DNA from: Thermohalobaculum sp039821125
GTDB taxonomy: Bacteria > Pseudomonadota > Alphaproteobacteria > Rhodobacterales > Rhodobacteraceae
Length of the DNA: 25,139 nucleotides
Direction of reading: 5' to 3'
Assembly: GCA_039821125.1 (NCBI GenBank)
Contig: JBCBOR010000068.1
Span: 1-25,139 of the forward strand
Shown here: one piece after another, positions 1-7,339 of the stretch
Position numbering within the stretch: position 1 is the stretch's first letter
How the letters are laid out: each line of letters starts with the position of its first letter
The notes under the pieces: model-generated
Database searches by the model: none
What the model was told of the DNA's origin: nothing
Seen by the model: only the letters and a program-made list of their open reading frames with translations
Translations under genes and position numbers: made by a program

Positions 1-60
1 ACCGCCCCTTTTTTCGGAAAGTGAATCAGAGGCTTGCTCCAACATCAAGCCGCGCGCGAA

Positions 61-360
61 TTGGGTTCAGGCCCTAGCCTGAGATCAGACTTCACCGGAG
101 ATGATTGCCGAAGGCTTGCAAGAGAAAGTGGTCATGCAAACGAGACACGCCGTCTGCTGGCCTTGGCCTCGATCCATGATGTAGGATCGCGGAGCCACAC
201 GGCGACGTTGGACGGGGTCGGTCTTCAGGTTATCCGGGACTGGGCGCTACGCTTCAAAGCGGATGGTCCGGCGCAACGCCGAGACCACAAGGCACCGGGT
301 GCAGAACCGAAACTGACGTCTGTCAGGATGCAGGCCCTTGCCGACATCCTCGAGCGCATC
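61..360 (+). pseudogene. IS630-family transposase, 5' remnant
   Basis: The reading frame starting around the TTG at 61 encodes about 100 residues resembling the N-terminal helix-turn-helix of IS630-family transposases: a DFTGDDCRRLAR start, ETRRLLALASI, a GVGLQVIRDWALRF recognition-helix region, and a KAPG linker followed by ALADILER. In intact family members this is followed by GPIPAVHGVVRW and a DDE catalytic domain of roughly 200 residues. Here the similarity stops at about 360 and the frame runs into sequence antisense to the neighbouring FecR gene. Several usually conserved positions are changed (for example RSHTATLDG where RSDAARLGG is typical), which suggests an old, decaying copy. No terminal inverted repeats were recognised. 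It cannot transpose by itself. The exact left end and start codon are uncertain. Confidence 0.7.
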
Positions 361-368
361 TTGGATTT

Positions 369-1697
369 CTATTTGCCGCGCTCTCTGGACGAGACGCTAT
401 CCGGAAATCCCCTAACATACCGACGGGCAATGTCCGATGCGGACAACGCCGAACCTGCTGGATCTGGCGTGACGACCGCGGGGATGGCAAACAACGCTGT
501 GCGATCGTTCGGAACTTTTCGATACAATGTGATGCCCGTAACAAGATAGGATCCATACGGGATACGGACGTCGGCGCGCTGGTGGAGCACCAGTTGGCCG
601 GGAACCGATCGGTCCATGTCGGCAGTGCTGGCGATGACCTGATACGCTGGCTGGTCGGCAAAGACGCGGGGCATGAAGGCCGCATAGGCCGCGGCCTCGT
701 CGCGTGCTGAACCAGCCATGTCGGACACTGCGTTGAAGATCGCCTGTCCGGGTAGCGTGTTGATGAAATAGAGGATCATCGTGCGCCCCGAGGGCGACAC
801 TCCCATTACCGAGAAGCCTGCTGCACTGGCTTCCATCTCGATCCGGTTCGGGCAATAGATCTGGCTGGTAACGCCATGTGCCTGGTGGCGATAGATTTGG
901 ATGCCCTCAAGCCGCGTGGGCCAGTTCGCAGGGTCGAGCCCGATCTGTCGATAAACTCTGTCCGGCACACGGTAGGGAGGGCAATCGGATGTTCCGGCGG
1001 GATCTGCTGGCGTGCCTGTGTCTGCCGACGCAGCCAATCGAATTCTGCTCTCGATGGGCGCAGCACCGTACACTGGGCTGGGTCCAAGACTGGCACGGCG
1101 GATCGGTTGGTCATCGGACCGGACTTCGCGGCAGTCGGTTGCGGTGCAGATCCAGTCCTGCCCCGCGGTCACGCTGAACACAGCCCTTGCTTCTGCCGGG
1201 CGTATTTCGACAGCACCCTCATCGACCCTGACCCGAAGTCCGACACCTGGGACCAGTTCGACAGTAAAGTCCGTCCCCCGGACACCAATCGTCGCGACTG
1301 CCGTTCGCACAAGATAGCTTTCTGACTGCAGGCGTCCGCTGATCATGCGCAGCGTGCCACGCCCCAGAGAAATTATGGCCTCGCCAACGGTACGGTCGGG
1401 ATCGTAGACAAAGGCGTCGATCTCGATCTCCGAGTTTGGTGGCATCACAAGCTGTGTTCCATCCTCCATGGCCAGCGCCATCTCGCCCAACATGTCCGTT
1501 TCGAGCCGCGCATTCCGTATGACCGGGTCTCCCTTTGACAGGTAATCGACACCGTCCTGATGATACTGCAGACCTGTCCTGTTGATTTCGGCAACACGGC
1601 CAGCATGTTCCGCTTGATCAGCGCGAACTGTTCCACTGAGCAAACCAACTGCTGCCACAAGCGCAAAGACAGCTCCACAAAGAAACTGACCGGTCAT
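369..1697 (-). CDS. Secreted FecR-domain protein
   Basis: This encodes a 442-residue protein with a clear N-terminal signal peptide (hydrophobic run CGAVFALVAAVGLLSG, likely cleavage after VRA near residue 26). A FecR-like beta-domain follows (about residues 30-190), recognisable from GEMALAMEDGTQLVMPPNSEIEI, a GRGTLRMISGRL strand and VRTAVATIGVRGTDFTV. The rest (about 230-442) was not recognised and contains several Cys residues (SDCPP, IYCPN). FecR domains occur in TonB-linked signalling and in many periplasmic proteins of unknown role. No cytoplasmic anti-sigma segment, sigma factor or TonB receptor is nearby, so a stand-alone periplasmic role is more likely than iron signalling. The start is supported by AGGAG six bases upstream of ATG. 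The stop lies within about 10 bases of the transposase remnant, so the C-terminus may have been altered by that insertion. Confidence 0.8.
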   Translation of the reverse strand: MTGQFLCGAVFALVAAVGLLSGTVRADQAEHAGRVAEINRTGLQYHQDGVDYLSKGDPVIRNARLETDMLGEMALAMEDGTQLVMPPNSEIEIDAFVYDPDRTVGEAIISLGRGTLRMISGRLQSESYLVRTAVATIGVRGTDFTVELVPGVGLRVRVDEGAVEIRPAEARAVFSVTAGQDWICTATDCREVRSDDQPIRRASLGPSPVYGAAPIESRIRLAASADTGTPADPAGTSDCPPYRVPDRVYRQIGLDPANWPTRLEGIQIYRHQAHGVTSQIYCPNRIEMEASAAGFSVMGVSPSGRTMILYFINTLPGQAIFNAVSDMAGSARDEAAAYAAFMPRVFADQPAYQVIASTADMDRSVPGQLVLHQRADVRIPYGSYLVTGITLYRKVPNDRTALFAIPAVVTPDPAGSALSASDIARRYVRGFPDSVSSRERGK

Positions 1698-1813
1698 GTT
1701 GCACTCCTGAAATCTCCGGCGACGAGATGTGAGTGTTGGCGAGAGACCCTGAAATTCAGTTCCGGGGAATGGTTAAAGCACGCCGCGTCGATCAAAGTGA
1801 ATGTGAGGCAACG

Positions 1814-1834
1814 ACGGCCCGCATTTCGGGCCGT
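1814..1834. other. Perfect 8-bp hairpin upstream of the FecR-domain gene
   Basis: ACGGCCCG (1814-1821) and CGGGCCGT (1827-1834) pair perfectly around a five-base loop. The hairpin lies about 120 bases before the FecR-domain start codon. No T-run follows on either strand, so it could be part of a 5' leader, a rho-assisted terminator or a protein-binding palindrome. The sequence alone does not decide between these. Confidence 0.35.
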
Positions 1835-2080
1835 TGACCCGATGGGCCGGATCCGACATGGCCGCGGCCCCGACCACGGACACATCGCGAGATCCAAGGC
1901 TGCGGTGCAATTTCGCCACCTGGTGAGAGACAGCAGCCCCGACAGAGGGGTTTTTTGCTCGCATCTGCGAGGCCGCGTTCCGTGTTGGTCTGAGAGCGCT
2001 GGTTACGCGATGCGCAGTCGATTTCGGTCCGTTTTATGATGCATCTCTGCGGCAAACCACGAAGCCGCACGTGCGAAACG

Positions 2081-2111
2081 AACATCGGGGCTTTGGAAAA
2101 GCCCCGATGTT
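2081..2111 (-). terminator. Probable terminator of the redox operon
   Basis: A 14-bp perfect stem (AACATCGGGGCTTT, 2081-2094, paired with 2098-2111) encloses a three-base loop. It lies about 60 bases downstream of the DsbA-like gene stop codon, as read on the minus strand. There is no long T-run after the stem, only CGTTTCG, but the stem is strong and GC-rich in its middle. It is nearly symmetric, so it could work in both directions. Confidence 0.6.
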
Positions 2112-2173
2112 GCAGAAGCATTGTCGGCAGCAAAGCGTGACACTGCAAGACCTGTGCTTCCAGTGTGGTGGCA

Positions 2174-2809
2174 TCAGGGGGCGACAATCTCGCTAACGTC
2201 TTCCGCCCTGCCGTAGTAGCTCTGATGGTCAATCAGGCGCATGTTATCGCCGGTACCCTGAAGCACGGTGGGCACTCCGCGCGAGCCCGCGGCCGCCATC
2301 AACGCCCGGGCGCGGTCGGCAAGGGCTTCAGCCTTGGCTTCCAGTTCGGGAGTGCCAAGCTTCTCGGCCTCTTCCGGCGCAATGCCTTCGTCTATCAGAG
2401 CGGCGATGATCGCGTCGCGGTCTGTCGAGGACACGCCCTGGCCGAAGTGCAGATCTTCAAGACGCCGACGAATGGCAAACTCCCACTCCGCACCCTGGTC
2501 ATGTACCAGAGCTGCAGCCTGGGCCGAGTATTTCGAAGCCAGCACTTCGGTGTCGGACCCCGCAATCTTGTCCTTGTAGACTTGGGTGAAAGTCTGCCCT
2601 GTCAGCGCCTCGATCTGCGGGATCAGCTTGCCGACGATCTGCTCTCCTTTGCCCTCGCTCATCTTCGGGCGATTATCACCCTGAAAGAGGTGGCGGTGAA
2701 ACACCTCCACGTCCGCGCCGCTCTTCTCGATCTCGTCGAAGACCTCGGACGCGCCGTGGCACCAGCCGCAATAGGTGTCGTAGATGATGGTGATTTTCTC
2801 GTCTGACAT
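2174..2809 (-). CDS. DsbA-family thioredoxin-fold protein (CGWC)
   Basis: This encodes a 211-residue protein with a thioredoxin-fold start (ITIIYDTYCGWCHGA). The redox motif C14-G-W-C17 is followed by an all-helical insert and a cis-proline loop GVPTV near residue 185, the layout of the DsbA / FrnE / 2-hydroxychromene-2-carboxylate isomerase superfamily. There is no signal peptide, so it is predicted to be cytoplasmic, unlike classical DsbA. It probably acts as a disulfide reductase/isomerase or as a glutathione-linked isomerase; the substrate is unknown. AGGAGA lies seven bases before the ATG. It is the last gene of the minus-strand operon, 57 bases after the CPWC protein, and is followed by the 2081-2111 hairpin. 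Two redox-active Trx-fold proteins in a row suggest a thiol relay serving the upstream enzymes (inference). Confidence 0.85.
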   Translation of the reverse strand: MSDEKITIIYDTYCGWCHGASEVFDEIEKSGADVEVFHRHLFQGDNRPKMSEGKGEQIVGKLIPQIEALTGQTFTQVYKDKIAGSDTEVLASKYSAQAAALVHDQGAEWEFAIRRRLEDLHFGQGVSSTDRDAIIAALIDEGIAPEEAEKLGTPELEAKAEALADRARALMAAAGSRGVPTVLQGTGDNMRLIDHQSYYGRAEDVSEIVAP

Positions 2810-2866
2810 TGTTTTTCTCCTGTCTCTGATTGGGGGCGTTTGGAAAGGGGCGGTAGGACCCGAGTC

Positions 2867-3418
2867 TCAGGTCTCGTTGGCTTTCACCATCGCGAAGTAG
2901 TCGAGCACTTTCTGGTGCATGTCGGGGTGATGGGCTTCGAGGTGATCCATCTCCATGATTTCGAAGCTCTCGGGGATGGGGCCACCCGACAGGATCTGCT
3001 CAAGCGCGCCGACGATCTCGGACACCAGAGGGCGATCCTTGGCACCGCCGATGTTCATCTCGCTTGGGATGATTGCCCAGCGATAGAGCACTCGGCCTGA
3101 GGCGTCCTCGACAACAATGCCCGGCTGGACCATGCCGTTGGGATAGACACCCGGCACATCGGCCAGCGGGCTTTCGGTTTTGGGCGTGATGAAGATGTCA
3201 TGGCGCTGGGCTTCGGTGTTCTCTTCATCCACGACGACTTCGAAGCGCAGGTTGTTGTTCGATTTCGACTGGTTTCCGGTCTGTGCGGTGTAGGCGACGA
3301 TCTCGCCGCCCAGGGCCCGCACCTTGTCCAAAGCGCCGTTGAAGTCGCGTAGCTGTGCGTTGCACCAGGGGCACCAGTCTCCGCGGAAGAAGACTTTGAT
3401 CGTGAACTTGGCAGACAT
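2867..3418 (-). CDS. Thioredoxin-fold redoxin/peroxiredoxin-like protein (CPWC)
   Basis: This encodes a 183-residue cytoplasmic protein starting MSAKFTIKVFFRGDWCPWCNAQL. The C16-P-W-C19 motif sits at the end of the first strand, as in AhpC/TSA-like redoxins. A peroxiredoxin-like TAQTGNQSKSNNNL region follows, and later PGIVVEDASGRVLYRW matches the conserved late strand of this fold. A longer open frame reaches back to 3601, but its extra residues overlap the reductase gene in another frame and look unnatural. The ATG at 3418 has GGAGA about six bases upstream and is the better start. It probably reduces peroxides or disulfides. Whether it is a true peroxiredoxin (with a peroxidatic Cys) or a thioredoxin-like reductase cannot be settled from the motif alone. 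Confidence 0.8.
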   Translation of the reverse strand: MSAKFTIKVFFRGDWCPWCNAQLRDFNGALDKVRALGGEIVAYTAQTGNQSKSNNNLRFEVVVDEENTEAQRHDIFITPKTESPLADVPGVYPNGMVQPGIVVEDASGRVLYRWAIIPSEMNIGGAKDRPLVSEIVGALEQILSGGPIPESFEIMEMDHLEAHHPDMHQKVLDYFAMVKANET

Positions 3419-3498
3419 GGATTTTTCTCCGGTCTCGGTGTTGCAGATGTGATGGGTTCGCTTTGGGATCGTTTTGCGCAGAGCCTCAGGTGCCGGCG

Positions 3499-4209
3499 TT
3501 ACCCGGTCGGCCCGAAGGTCTCCCAGTGGATCTGGTCGTCGCGCACGCCTGCCGCGTTGAGGCCCGCTTGAATGTCGGCGAGGAAGGCCGCCGGGCCGCA
3601 AAGCATGTAGTGGGCGTCCGGTCCGGCATTCAGAGCGAGAAGCGCCTCCGCCGTCAGCCGTCCTTGGGCGTCATAGTCTTCGCCCAGCCGGTCATTCTCC
3701 CCGGGGCTGCTGAACCGGATGTGGCTGTTGAGGTTTGGACGCGAGGCGACCAGCGCCTTGACCTCGTCGGCCAAGGCAAGGTGTGCACCATCTCGGGCGC
3801 CATGCGCGTACCAGACCGGGCGATTGCCCTCATCCTGCGCCGCCTTGTGCAACATGGAGATCATTGGCGTCAGACCGACGCCCGCGCTTGCCAGCACCAG
3901 CGGACATTGGCTGCACGACACCACGAAATCTCCGGAGGGCGGCCGCGCTTCGATCACATGTCCGACCTCGATCTCGTCGTGGAGCGCCCGCGAGGCGAGG
4001 CCCTTGTCCTCGCGCTTGATCGTGAGCCGGTATTCCGCGGCACCGGGCGCACCCGACAGCGAATAGGTCCGCTTCGCTGGTGCGGTGTTCTTGAAGCGAA
4101 GCTGGATCGGCAGATGCTGACCAGGCTCGAATGAGTTGAGCGGGGCACCGTCCACGGGCGCGAGGTAGAACGAGGTAATGCCCTTGGCCTCTTTGACCTT
4201 GCGGGTCAC
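3499..4209 (-). CDS. FAD/NAD(P)H oxidoreductase domain (FNR type)
   Basis: This encodes a 236-residue ferredoxin-reductase-type module. FAD-binding RTYS is at residues 47-50 (after GQHLPIQLRF), the nicotinamide-binding region LASAGVGLTPM is near 110, CGPAAF is near 200, and the C-terminus is ETFGPTG. This matches the reductase half of flavohaemoglobin-like and PPOX-FNR-2Fe2S proteins; there is no globin domain and no C-terminal 2Fe-2S domain. The start is a GTG with no good ribosome site directly upstream. The frame is identical to that of the PPOX gene before it: TAG (4218-4216), then TTC AAG GTG. In related fusion proteins the linker here reads LRPFRVVRKV; this sequence reads LR-stop-FKVTRKV. 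It may therefore be the second half of an interrupted fusion, translated by coupling or readthrough. It transfers electrons from NAD(P)H, presumably to the PPOX flavin domain (inference). Confidence 0.85.
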   Translation of the reverse strand: MTRKVKEAKGITSFYLAPVDGAPLNSFEPGQHLPIQLRFKNTAPAKRTYSLSGAPGAAEYRLTIKREDKGLASRALHDEIEVGHVIEARPPSGDFVVSCSQCPLVLASAGVGLTPMISMLHKAAQDEGNRPVWYAHGARDGAHLALADEVKALVASRPNLNSHIRFSSPGENDRLGEDYDAQGRLTAEALLALNAGPDAHYMLCGPAAFLADIQAGLNAAGVRDDQIHWETFGPTG

Positions 4210-4215
4210 CTTGAA

Positions 4216-5124
4216 CTAGCGCAGGGCTTCCTCGCGCTTCCATCTCAGCGAAAGTGCGCCCGGGCGTTCGACGACATGTTTGATTTCAATGTCGATGGTG
4301 CGCCGCGCGGCGGGATCAACGGCACCTTTCGCGTCCCAGTCGATCGTTGCCGTGCCGTTCAGGTGCAGGAGGCCGCCGGTCTCGAAGTCGACGAAGACGA
4401 GGCCGACCTGCGGGTTGCGCAGAAGATTGCCGATCGTGTTGAACGCGTTGTTGCCGGCATAGTCGGGGATGCGGATGTGGTTGCCGTCGACGATCTGGAC
4501 GAAGCCAGCATCGCCGCCGCGATGGGAGGCGTCAAAGCCGTTCGCGGGCTGGCCATCATCACCATACTGACCGGAGCCGATGAAAAGCGTGTCGGCACCT
4601 TTGATCAGGGCGATCTGATCCTCGGAGAGTCGGCCCGAGAGCTTCGCGGCCGGCGTCTCTGTCTGCGCCTCGCGCCACCATGAACGCTCGTTGATGTATT
4701 GCGGGCAGTTTCCGAAGGACATGTTGAGGTCCAGGACGAAGCCGTCGCCGCCCGGCCGGATTGCACCTGAGAGGCGGTTGCGCCGACGTGTGGCCAGCTC
4801 GATTCCGACCATGCCAACGTCTGTCCCCGCTGCGAAGGCGGAAGCCAGCGGATCCTGACGGTCGATCTCCGTGGCGAGGGTCAGTGTCCGATTGTCCGGC
4901 GATCCGACAAAGCCGTCGGGACCTTCGAGCAGGGTTGTCCAGATCCGGCCGTCCGCGTCAGCGCTGGAGAAGACGAGGAACGGTTGGGCCGAGAAGAACT
5001 CGCGATGTTGGTCGGGCATGTAATCCCGGATGATCGCGGTGGCAAAGGCTGTCATGTCGCCCACACCGGTTTTGCGTTGTGCTTCAAGCTCGCCTTCGTG
5101 GAACACTTGGGTTGCGTCGAACAT
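4216..5124 (-). CDS. Pyridoxamine 5'-phosphate oxidase-family flavin-binding protein
   Basis: This encodes a 302-residue protein of the PPOX-like split-barrel flavin family, of the subtype usually fused to an FNR reductase. Recognisable stretches are an N-terminal FHEGELEAQRKTGV, RDYMPDQHREFFSAQPFLVFSSADADGR, GIELATRRRNRLSG, the family-typical FGNCPQYI, and GNHIRIPDYAGNNAFNTIGNLLRNPQVGLVFVDFETG. It probably binds FMN and acts with the reductase encoded next. A longer frame reaches 5493, but AAGGAGAAG seven bases before the ATG at 5124 fixes the start. The gene ends at a TAG in frame with the downstream reductase, two codons before that gene's GTG. Fused relatives carry both parts in one chain, so this TAG is either a genuine gene split, a nonsense mutation or a sequencing error. 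Confidence 0.85.
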   Translation of the reverse strand: MFDATQVFHEGELEAQRKTGVGDMTAFATAIIRDYMPDQHREFFSAQPFLVFSSADADGRIWTTLLEGPDGFVGSPDNRTLTLATEIDRQDPLASAFAAGTDVGMVGIELATRRRNRLSGAIRPGGDGFVLDLNMSFGNCPQYINERSWWREAQTETPAAKLSGRLSEDQIALIKGADTLFIGSGQYGDDGQPANGFDASHRGGDAGFVQIVDGNHIRIPDYAGNNAFNTIGNLLRNPQVGLVFVDFETGGLLHLNGTATIDWDAKGAVDPAARRTIDIEIKHVVERPGALSLRWKREEALR

Positions 5125-5153
5125 GGGTCTTCTCCTTGCTGGGGGCAGGCGTT

Positions 5154-5663
5154 TCAGAGGCCGAGGTCGCTCAGTCCCGGGTGGTCGTCGGGACGGCGGC
5201 CAAGCGGCCAGTGGAAGAGGCGGTCTTCCTCGGTGATCGGACGCTCGTTGATCGAGGCGTGGCGGTGCGCCATCAGGCCGTTCTCGTCGAACTCCCAGTT
5301 CTCGTTGCCATAGGCACGGAACCAGTTGCCGCTGTCGTCGTGATATTCGTATGCGTAGCGCACGGCGATGCGGTTCTCGGTGAAGGCCCACAACTCCTTG
5401 ATGAGCCGATAGTCCGACTCCTTTTCCCATTTCCGGGTGAGGAAGGCTTCGATCTCGGCCCGCCCTTGCGGGAACTCCACCCGGTTGCGCCATTGGCTGG
5501 CCGGGGTGTAGGCGAGCGCGACCTTCGCCGGATTGCGGCCGTTCCAGCCATCTTCGGCCAGACGTACCTTCTCGATCGCGGTGTCGCGGGTGAAGGGCGG
5601 CAGCGGCGGACGCGAGACCTCTGCGGTCTTGGCAGTCGCATCATCCAGTTTCCGAGCGGACAT
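5154..5663 (-). CDS. DUF1348 / NTF2-like family protein
   Basis: This encodes a 169-residue protein of the DUF1348 group within the NTF2/SnoaL-like alpha+beta barrel superfamily. It is recognisable by VRLAEDGWNGRNPAKVALAYT, FLTRKWEKESDYRLIKELW, RIAVRYAYEYHDDSGNWFRAYGNENWEF and the late INERPITEEDRLFHW. Members form small-molecule-binding cones; no catalytic role is established. The ATG at 5663 is preceded by AGAGGAGG. It is the second gene of the operon, 35 bases after the GST gene and 29 bases before the PPOX gene. DUF1348 genes beside GST and flavoprotein genes suggest a role in handling small reactive or xenobiotic molecules (inference). Confidence 0.85.
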   Translation of the reverse strand: MSARKLDDATAKTAEVSRPPLPPFTRDTAIEKVRLAEDGWNGRNPAKVALAYTPASQWRNRVEFPQGRAEIEAFLTRKWEKESDYRLIKELWAFTENRIAVRYAYEYHDDSGNWFRAYGNENWEFDENGLMAHRHASINERPITEEDRLFHWPLGRRPDDHPGLSDLGL

Positions 5664-5698
5664 TTCGAAGCCTCCTCTCTTGATCCCTGCGCGGCCCG

Positions 5699-6319
5699 TC
5701 AGGCCGCCAGCCCAACCGGGGTCGTCGGCATGGCGACAAACCCATCGAGTGCTTCAAAACGCTCGAGCCAGGCGCGGATGTTCGGATAGGGCTCCAGCGA
5801 CACATTTCCCTCGGGCGCATGGGCGGTGTAGGAATACGCGGCGACGTCTGCGATGGTCGGCCGATCGCCAACGAGCCAGTCGCGCCCGTCCAGGCCTGCT
5901 TCCAGCTTGGCCATTGCCTTGGCAGCGATGGCAGCCGCAACATCGGGATCAATCGGTGCGCCAAACACCGTGATGAGACGCGCGGCGCAGGACCCGAAGG
6001 CAATCTCGCCTGCGGCCAGCGTGAGCCATCGTTGCACCGCTGCCTCGCCTTCGGCGTCGGTTGGCATCCAGTCCGGCGCATATTTCCGAGCGAGGTAGAC
6101 AATGATGGCGTTCGAGTCGTGCACAACCGTCTCGCCGTCTTCGATCACCGGCACCTGCCCATTCGGGTTCAATGCAAGGAATTCCGGCGTTTTGTGCGCA
6201 CCATTGGCAAGGTCCACCTCGATCGCCTCATGGGCGATACCGGCGAGCTTGGCGAAGACCAGGGCGCGGTGCGCGTGGCCTGAAAGGGATGCGTGGTGAA
6301 TGCGAACTGCGTTGGACAT
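5699..6319 (-). CDS. Glutathione S-transferase family protein
   Basis: This encodes a 206-residue protein with an N-terminal thioredoxin-fold domain (IHHASLSGHAHRALVFAKLAGI; cis-Pro GQVPVIED; glutathione-contact VHDSNAIIVYLARKY) and an all-helical C-terminal domain (DWLVGDRPTIADVAAYSYTAHAPEG, the N-capping/hydrophobic staple region of GSTs). It probably conjugates glutathione to electrophiles or has glutathione-linked peroxidase activity; a Ser in SLSG is the likely catalytic residue. Two ATGs are possible, at 6325 and 6319. GAGG is only three bases from the first and nine from the second, so 6319 is preferred. It is the first gene of the operon and lies divergent from the LysR regulator, with a promoter/operator candidate between them. 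Confidence 0.88.
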   Translation of the reverse strand: MSNAVRIHHASLSGHAHRALVFAKLAGIAHEAIEVDLANGAHKTPEFLALNPNGQVPVIEDGETVVHDSNAIIVYLARKYAPDWMPTDAEGEAAVQRWLTLAAGEIAFGSCAARLITVFGAPIDPDVAAAIAAKAMAKLEAGLDGRDWLVGDRPTIADVAAYSYTAHAPEGNVSLEPYPNIRAWLERFEALDGFVAMPTTPVGLAA

Positions 6320-6389
6320 TGTCATCTTCCTCTTTGTTTCGAAGCCGCTGCATGCGGCCCTTCGAGAGAGAAGATGCCTTTGAACGATA

Positions 6390-6420
6390 GCTATGATAAT
6401 TCACCAATATTAGCAAACAA
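6390..6420. promoter_or_regulatory. GST-operon promoter with overlapping LysR operator candidate
   Basis: The 126-bp region between the GST and lysR start codons contains one AT-rich block. On the minus strand, TTGTTT (6420-6415) and TATCAT (6398-6393) are separated by 16 bases and resemble -35 and -10 elements of a housekeeping promoter for the GST operon. An imperfect palindrome GCTAtgAT...ATatTAGC (6390-6414) fits between and over these elements. Interrupted dyads in divergent promoters are the usual binding sites of LysR-type regulators. Both calls come from visual pattern matching. Confidence 0.45.
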
Positions 6421-6445
6421 TGTGCCCTGAGAGGGCTTAATCAAA

Positions 6446-7339
6446 TTGGACAAGATTGACCGCATGCGTGCGTTCGCAATGGTTGCGAAGGAAGCCTCAT
6501 TCACCTCGGCGGGTGCACGGCTGGGCAAATCAACCCGCCTGATCAGCAAGTACGTTGCCGACCTGGAGGCCTCGCTCGGTGTTCAACTGCTCTACCGCAC
6601 GACCCGCAGCGTCACGCTTACCGATGCCGGTGCGACCTATCTGGAGATGTGCGAGCCGCTGCTCGAGGGGTTCGACGAGATGGAGGAGCGTGTCCTCAAC
6701 GCCCAATCCGCCCTGAAGGGACGTATTCGGATCGCGGCGCCAGCGGGTTTCGGTGCAATCCGCCTTGCTCCCTCTTTAGCGCGGTTCGCACAGATGCATA
6801 CCGAGATCGAGATAGAACTCGATCTATCGGACCGACGCGTGTCCATCGTCGATGAAGGCCTTGATCTGGCCGTGCGCATAGGACCGCTGCGCGATAGTAC
6901 GCTGGTCGCCCGGCAGCTGGGGCCGATGCCGCTCGTCACGGTGGCGACACCGGGATACCTGAAAAAATTCGGCACGCCCAAACATCCCAACTCACTGTCC
7001 ACCCATGAATGCGTCATCGATGGGAACATGCGGGATCCAAAAGTCTGGCGGTTCTCAGTCGGTGGCAAAGATCTGGACGTGAAAGTCGACGGGCGACTGT
7101 ACAGCACCTCGCCTGCCGCATCCTTGAACTTTGCCAAGTCTGGCGTTGCGATCGCGAGAACGCCCGCCTACACGGCCAGCGAAGCCCTGAATTCAGGACG
7201 TGTCGTCGAGCTTTTCCCCGAGAACAGGATCGCTCCCTATACCGTCGCAGCCCTCTATCCCGCCAACCGACGCCTTACCACCCGCGTGCGGGCCCTGATC
7301 GACCACCTGAAGGTCGACCGCGCGCTCTGTTCCGTGTGA
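6446..7339 (+). CDS. LysR-family transcriptional regulator
   Basis: This encodes a 297-residue LysR-type regulator. The N-terminal winged helix-turn-helix (residues 1-60) is MRAFAMVAKEASFTSAGARLGKS... with KYVADLEASLGVQLLYRTTRSVTLTDAG. The linker helix and periplasmic-binding-protein-like effector domain run from about 90 (GRIRIAAPAGFG; VDEGLDLAVRIGPL; LVTVATPGYL). The start is TTG at 6446 (MDKIDRMRAF, a typical LysR opening); an ATG at 6464 is possible but would clip the first helix. The likely ribosome site GAGAGGG (about 10 bases upstream) lies in a GCCCT-GAG-AGGGC hairpin (6424-6436), which could reduce translation. It is divergent from the GST-to-DsbA operon and so presumably controls that operon and itself. 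The inducer is unknown; the operon content suggests an electrophile, quinone or oxidant signal (inference). Confidence 0.9.
   Translation: MDKIDRMRAFAMVAKEASFTSAGARLGKSTRLISKYVADLEASLGVQLLYRTTRSVTLTDAGATYLEMCEPLLEGFDEMEERVLNAQSALKGRIRIAAPAGFGAIRLAPSLARFAQMHTEIEIELDLSDRRVSIVDEGLDLAVRIGPLRDSTLVARQLGPMPLVTVATPGYLKKFGTPKHPNSLSTHECVIDGNMRDPKVWRFSVGGKDLDVKVDGRLYSTSPAASLNFAKSGVAIARTPAYTASEALNSGRVVELFPENRIAPYTVAALYPANRRLTTRVRALIDHLKVDRALCSV

Larger units (their letters stand above)
1698..2173. other. Intergenic stretch with hairpins, no convincing gene
   Basis: This 476-bp gap lies between the DsbA-like gene and the FecR-domain gene, both on the minus strand. The open frames across it have no recognisable domain, no good ribosome site and poor codon character. 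It holds the promoter region of the FecR-domain gene, a perfect 8-bp hairpin (1814-1834) and the strong hairpin at 2081-2111. A CCCC-GACAGA-GGGG stem followed by six T (1937-1956) is weaker and is discussed among the rejected items. Confidence 0.5.

Noticed and set aside
1937..1956. CCCC-GACAGA-GGGG stem followed by six T, terminator-like on the plus strand
   Set aside because: The stem is only four base pairs and no plus-strand gene lies upstream, so a real terminator is unlikely.
1792..2232. 146-codon minus-strand open frame in the gap before the DsbA-like gene
   Set aside because: It has no recognisable domain, overlaps the end of the DsbA-like gene and spans both strong hairpins; it is best explained as chance in GC-rich DNA.
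3419..3601. Longer N-terminus for the CPWC redoxin gene
   Set aside because: The extra residues are Arg/Pro-rich and overlap the reductase gene out of frame, and the ATG at 3418 has a good ribosome site.
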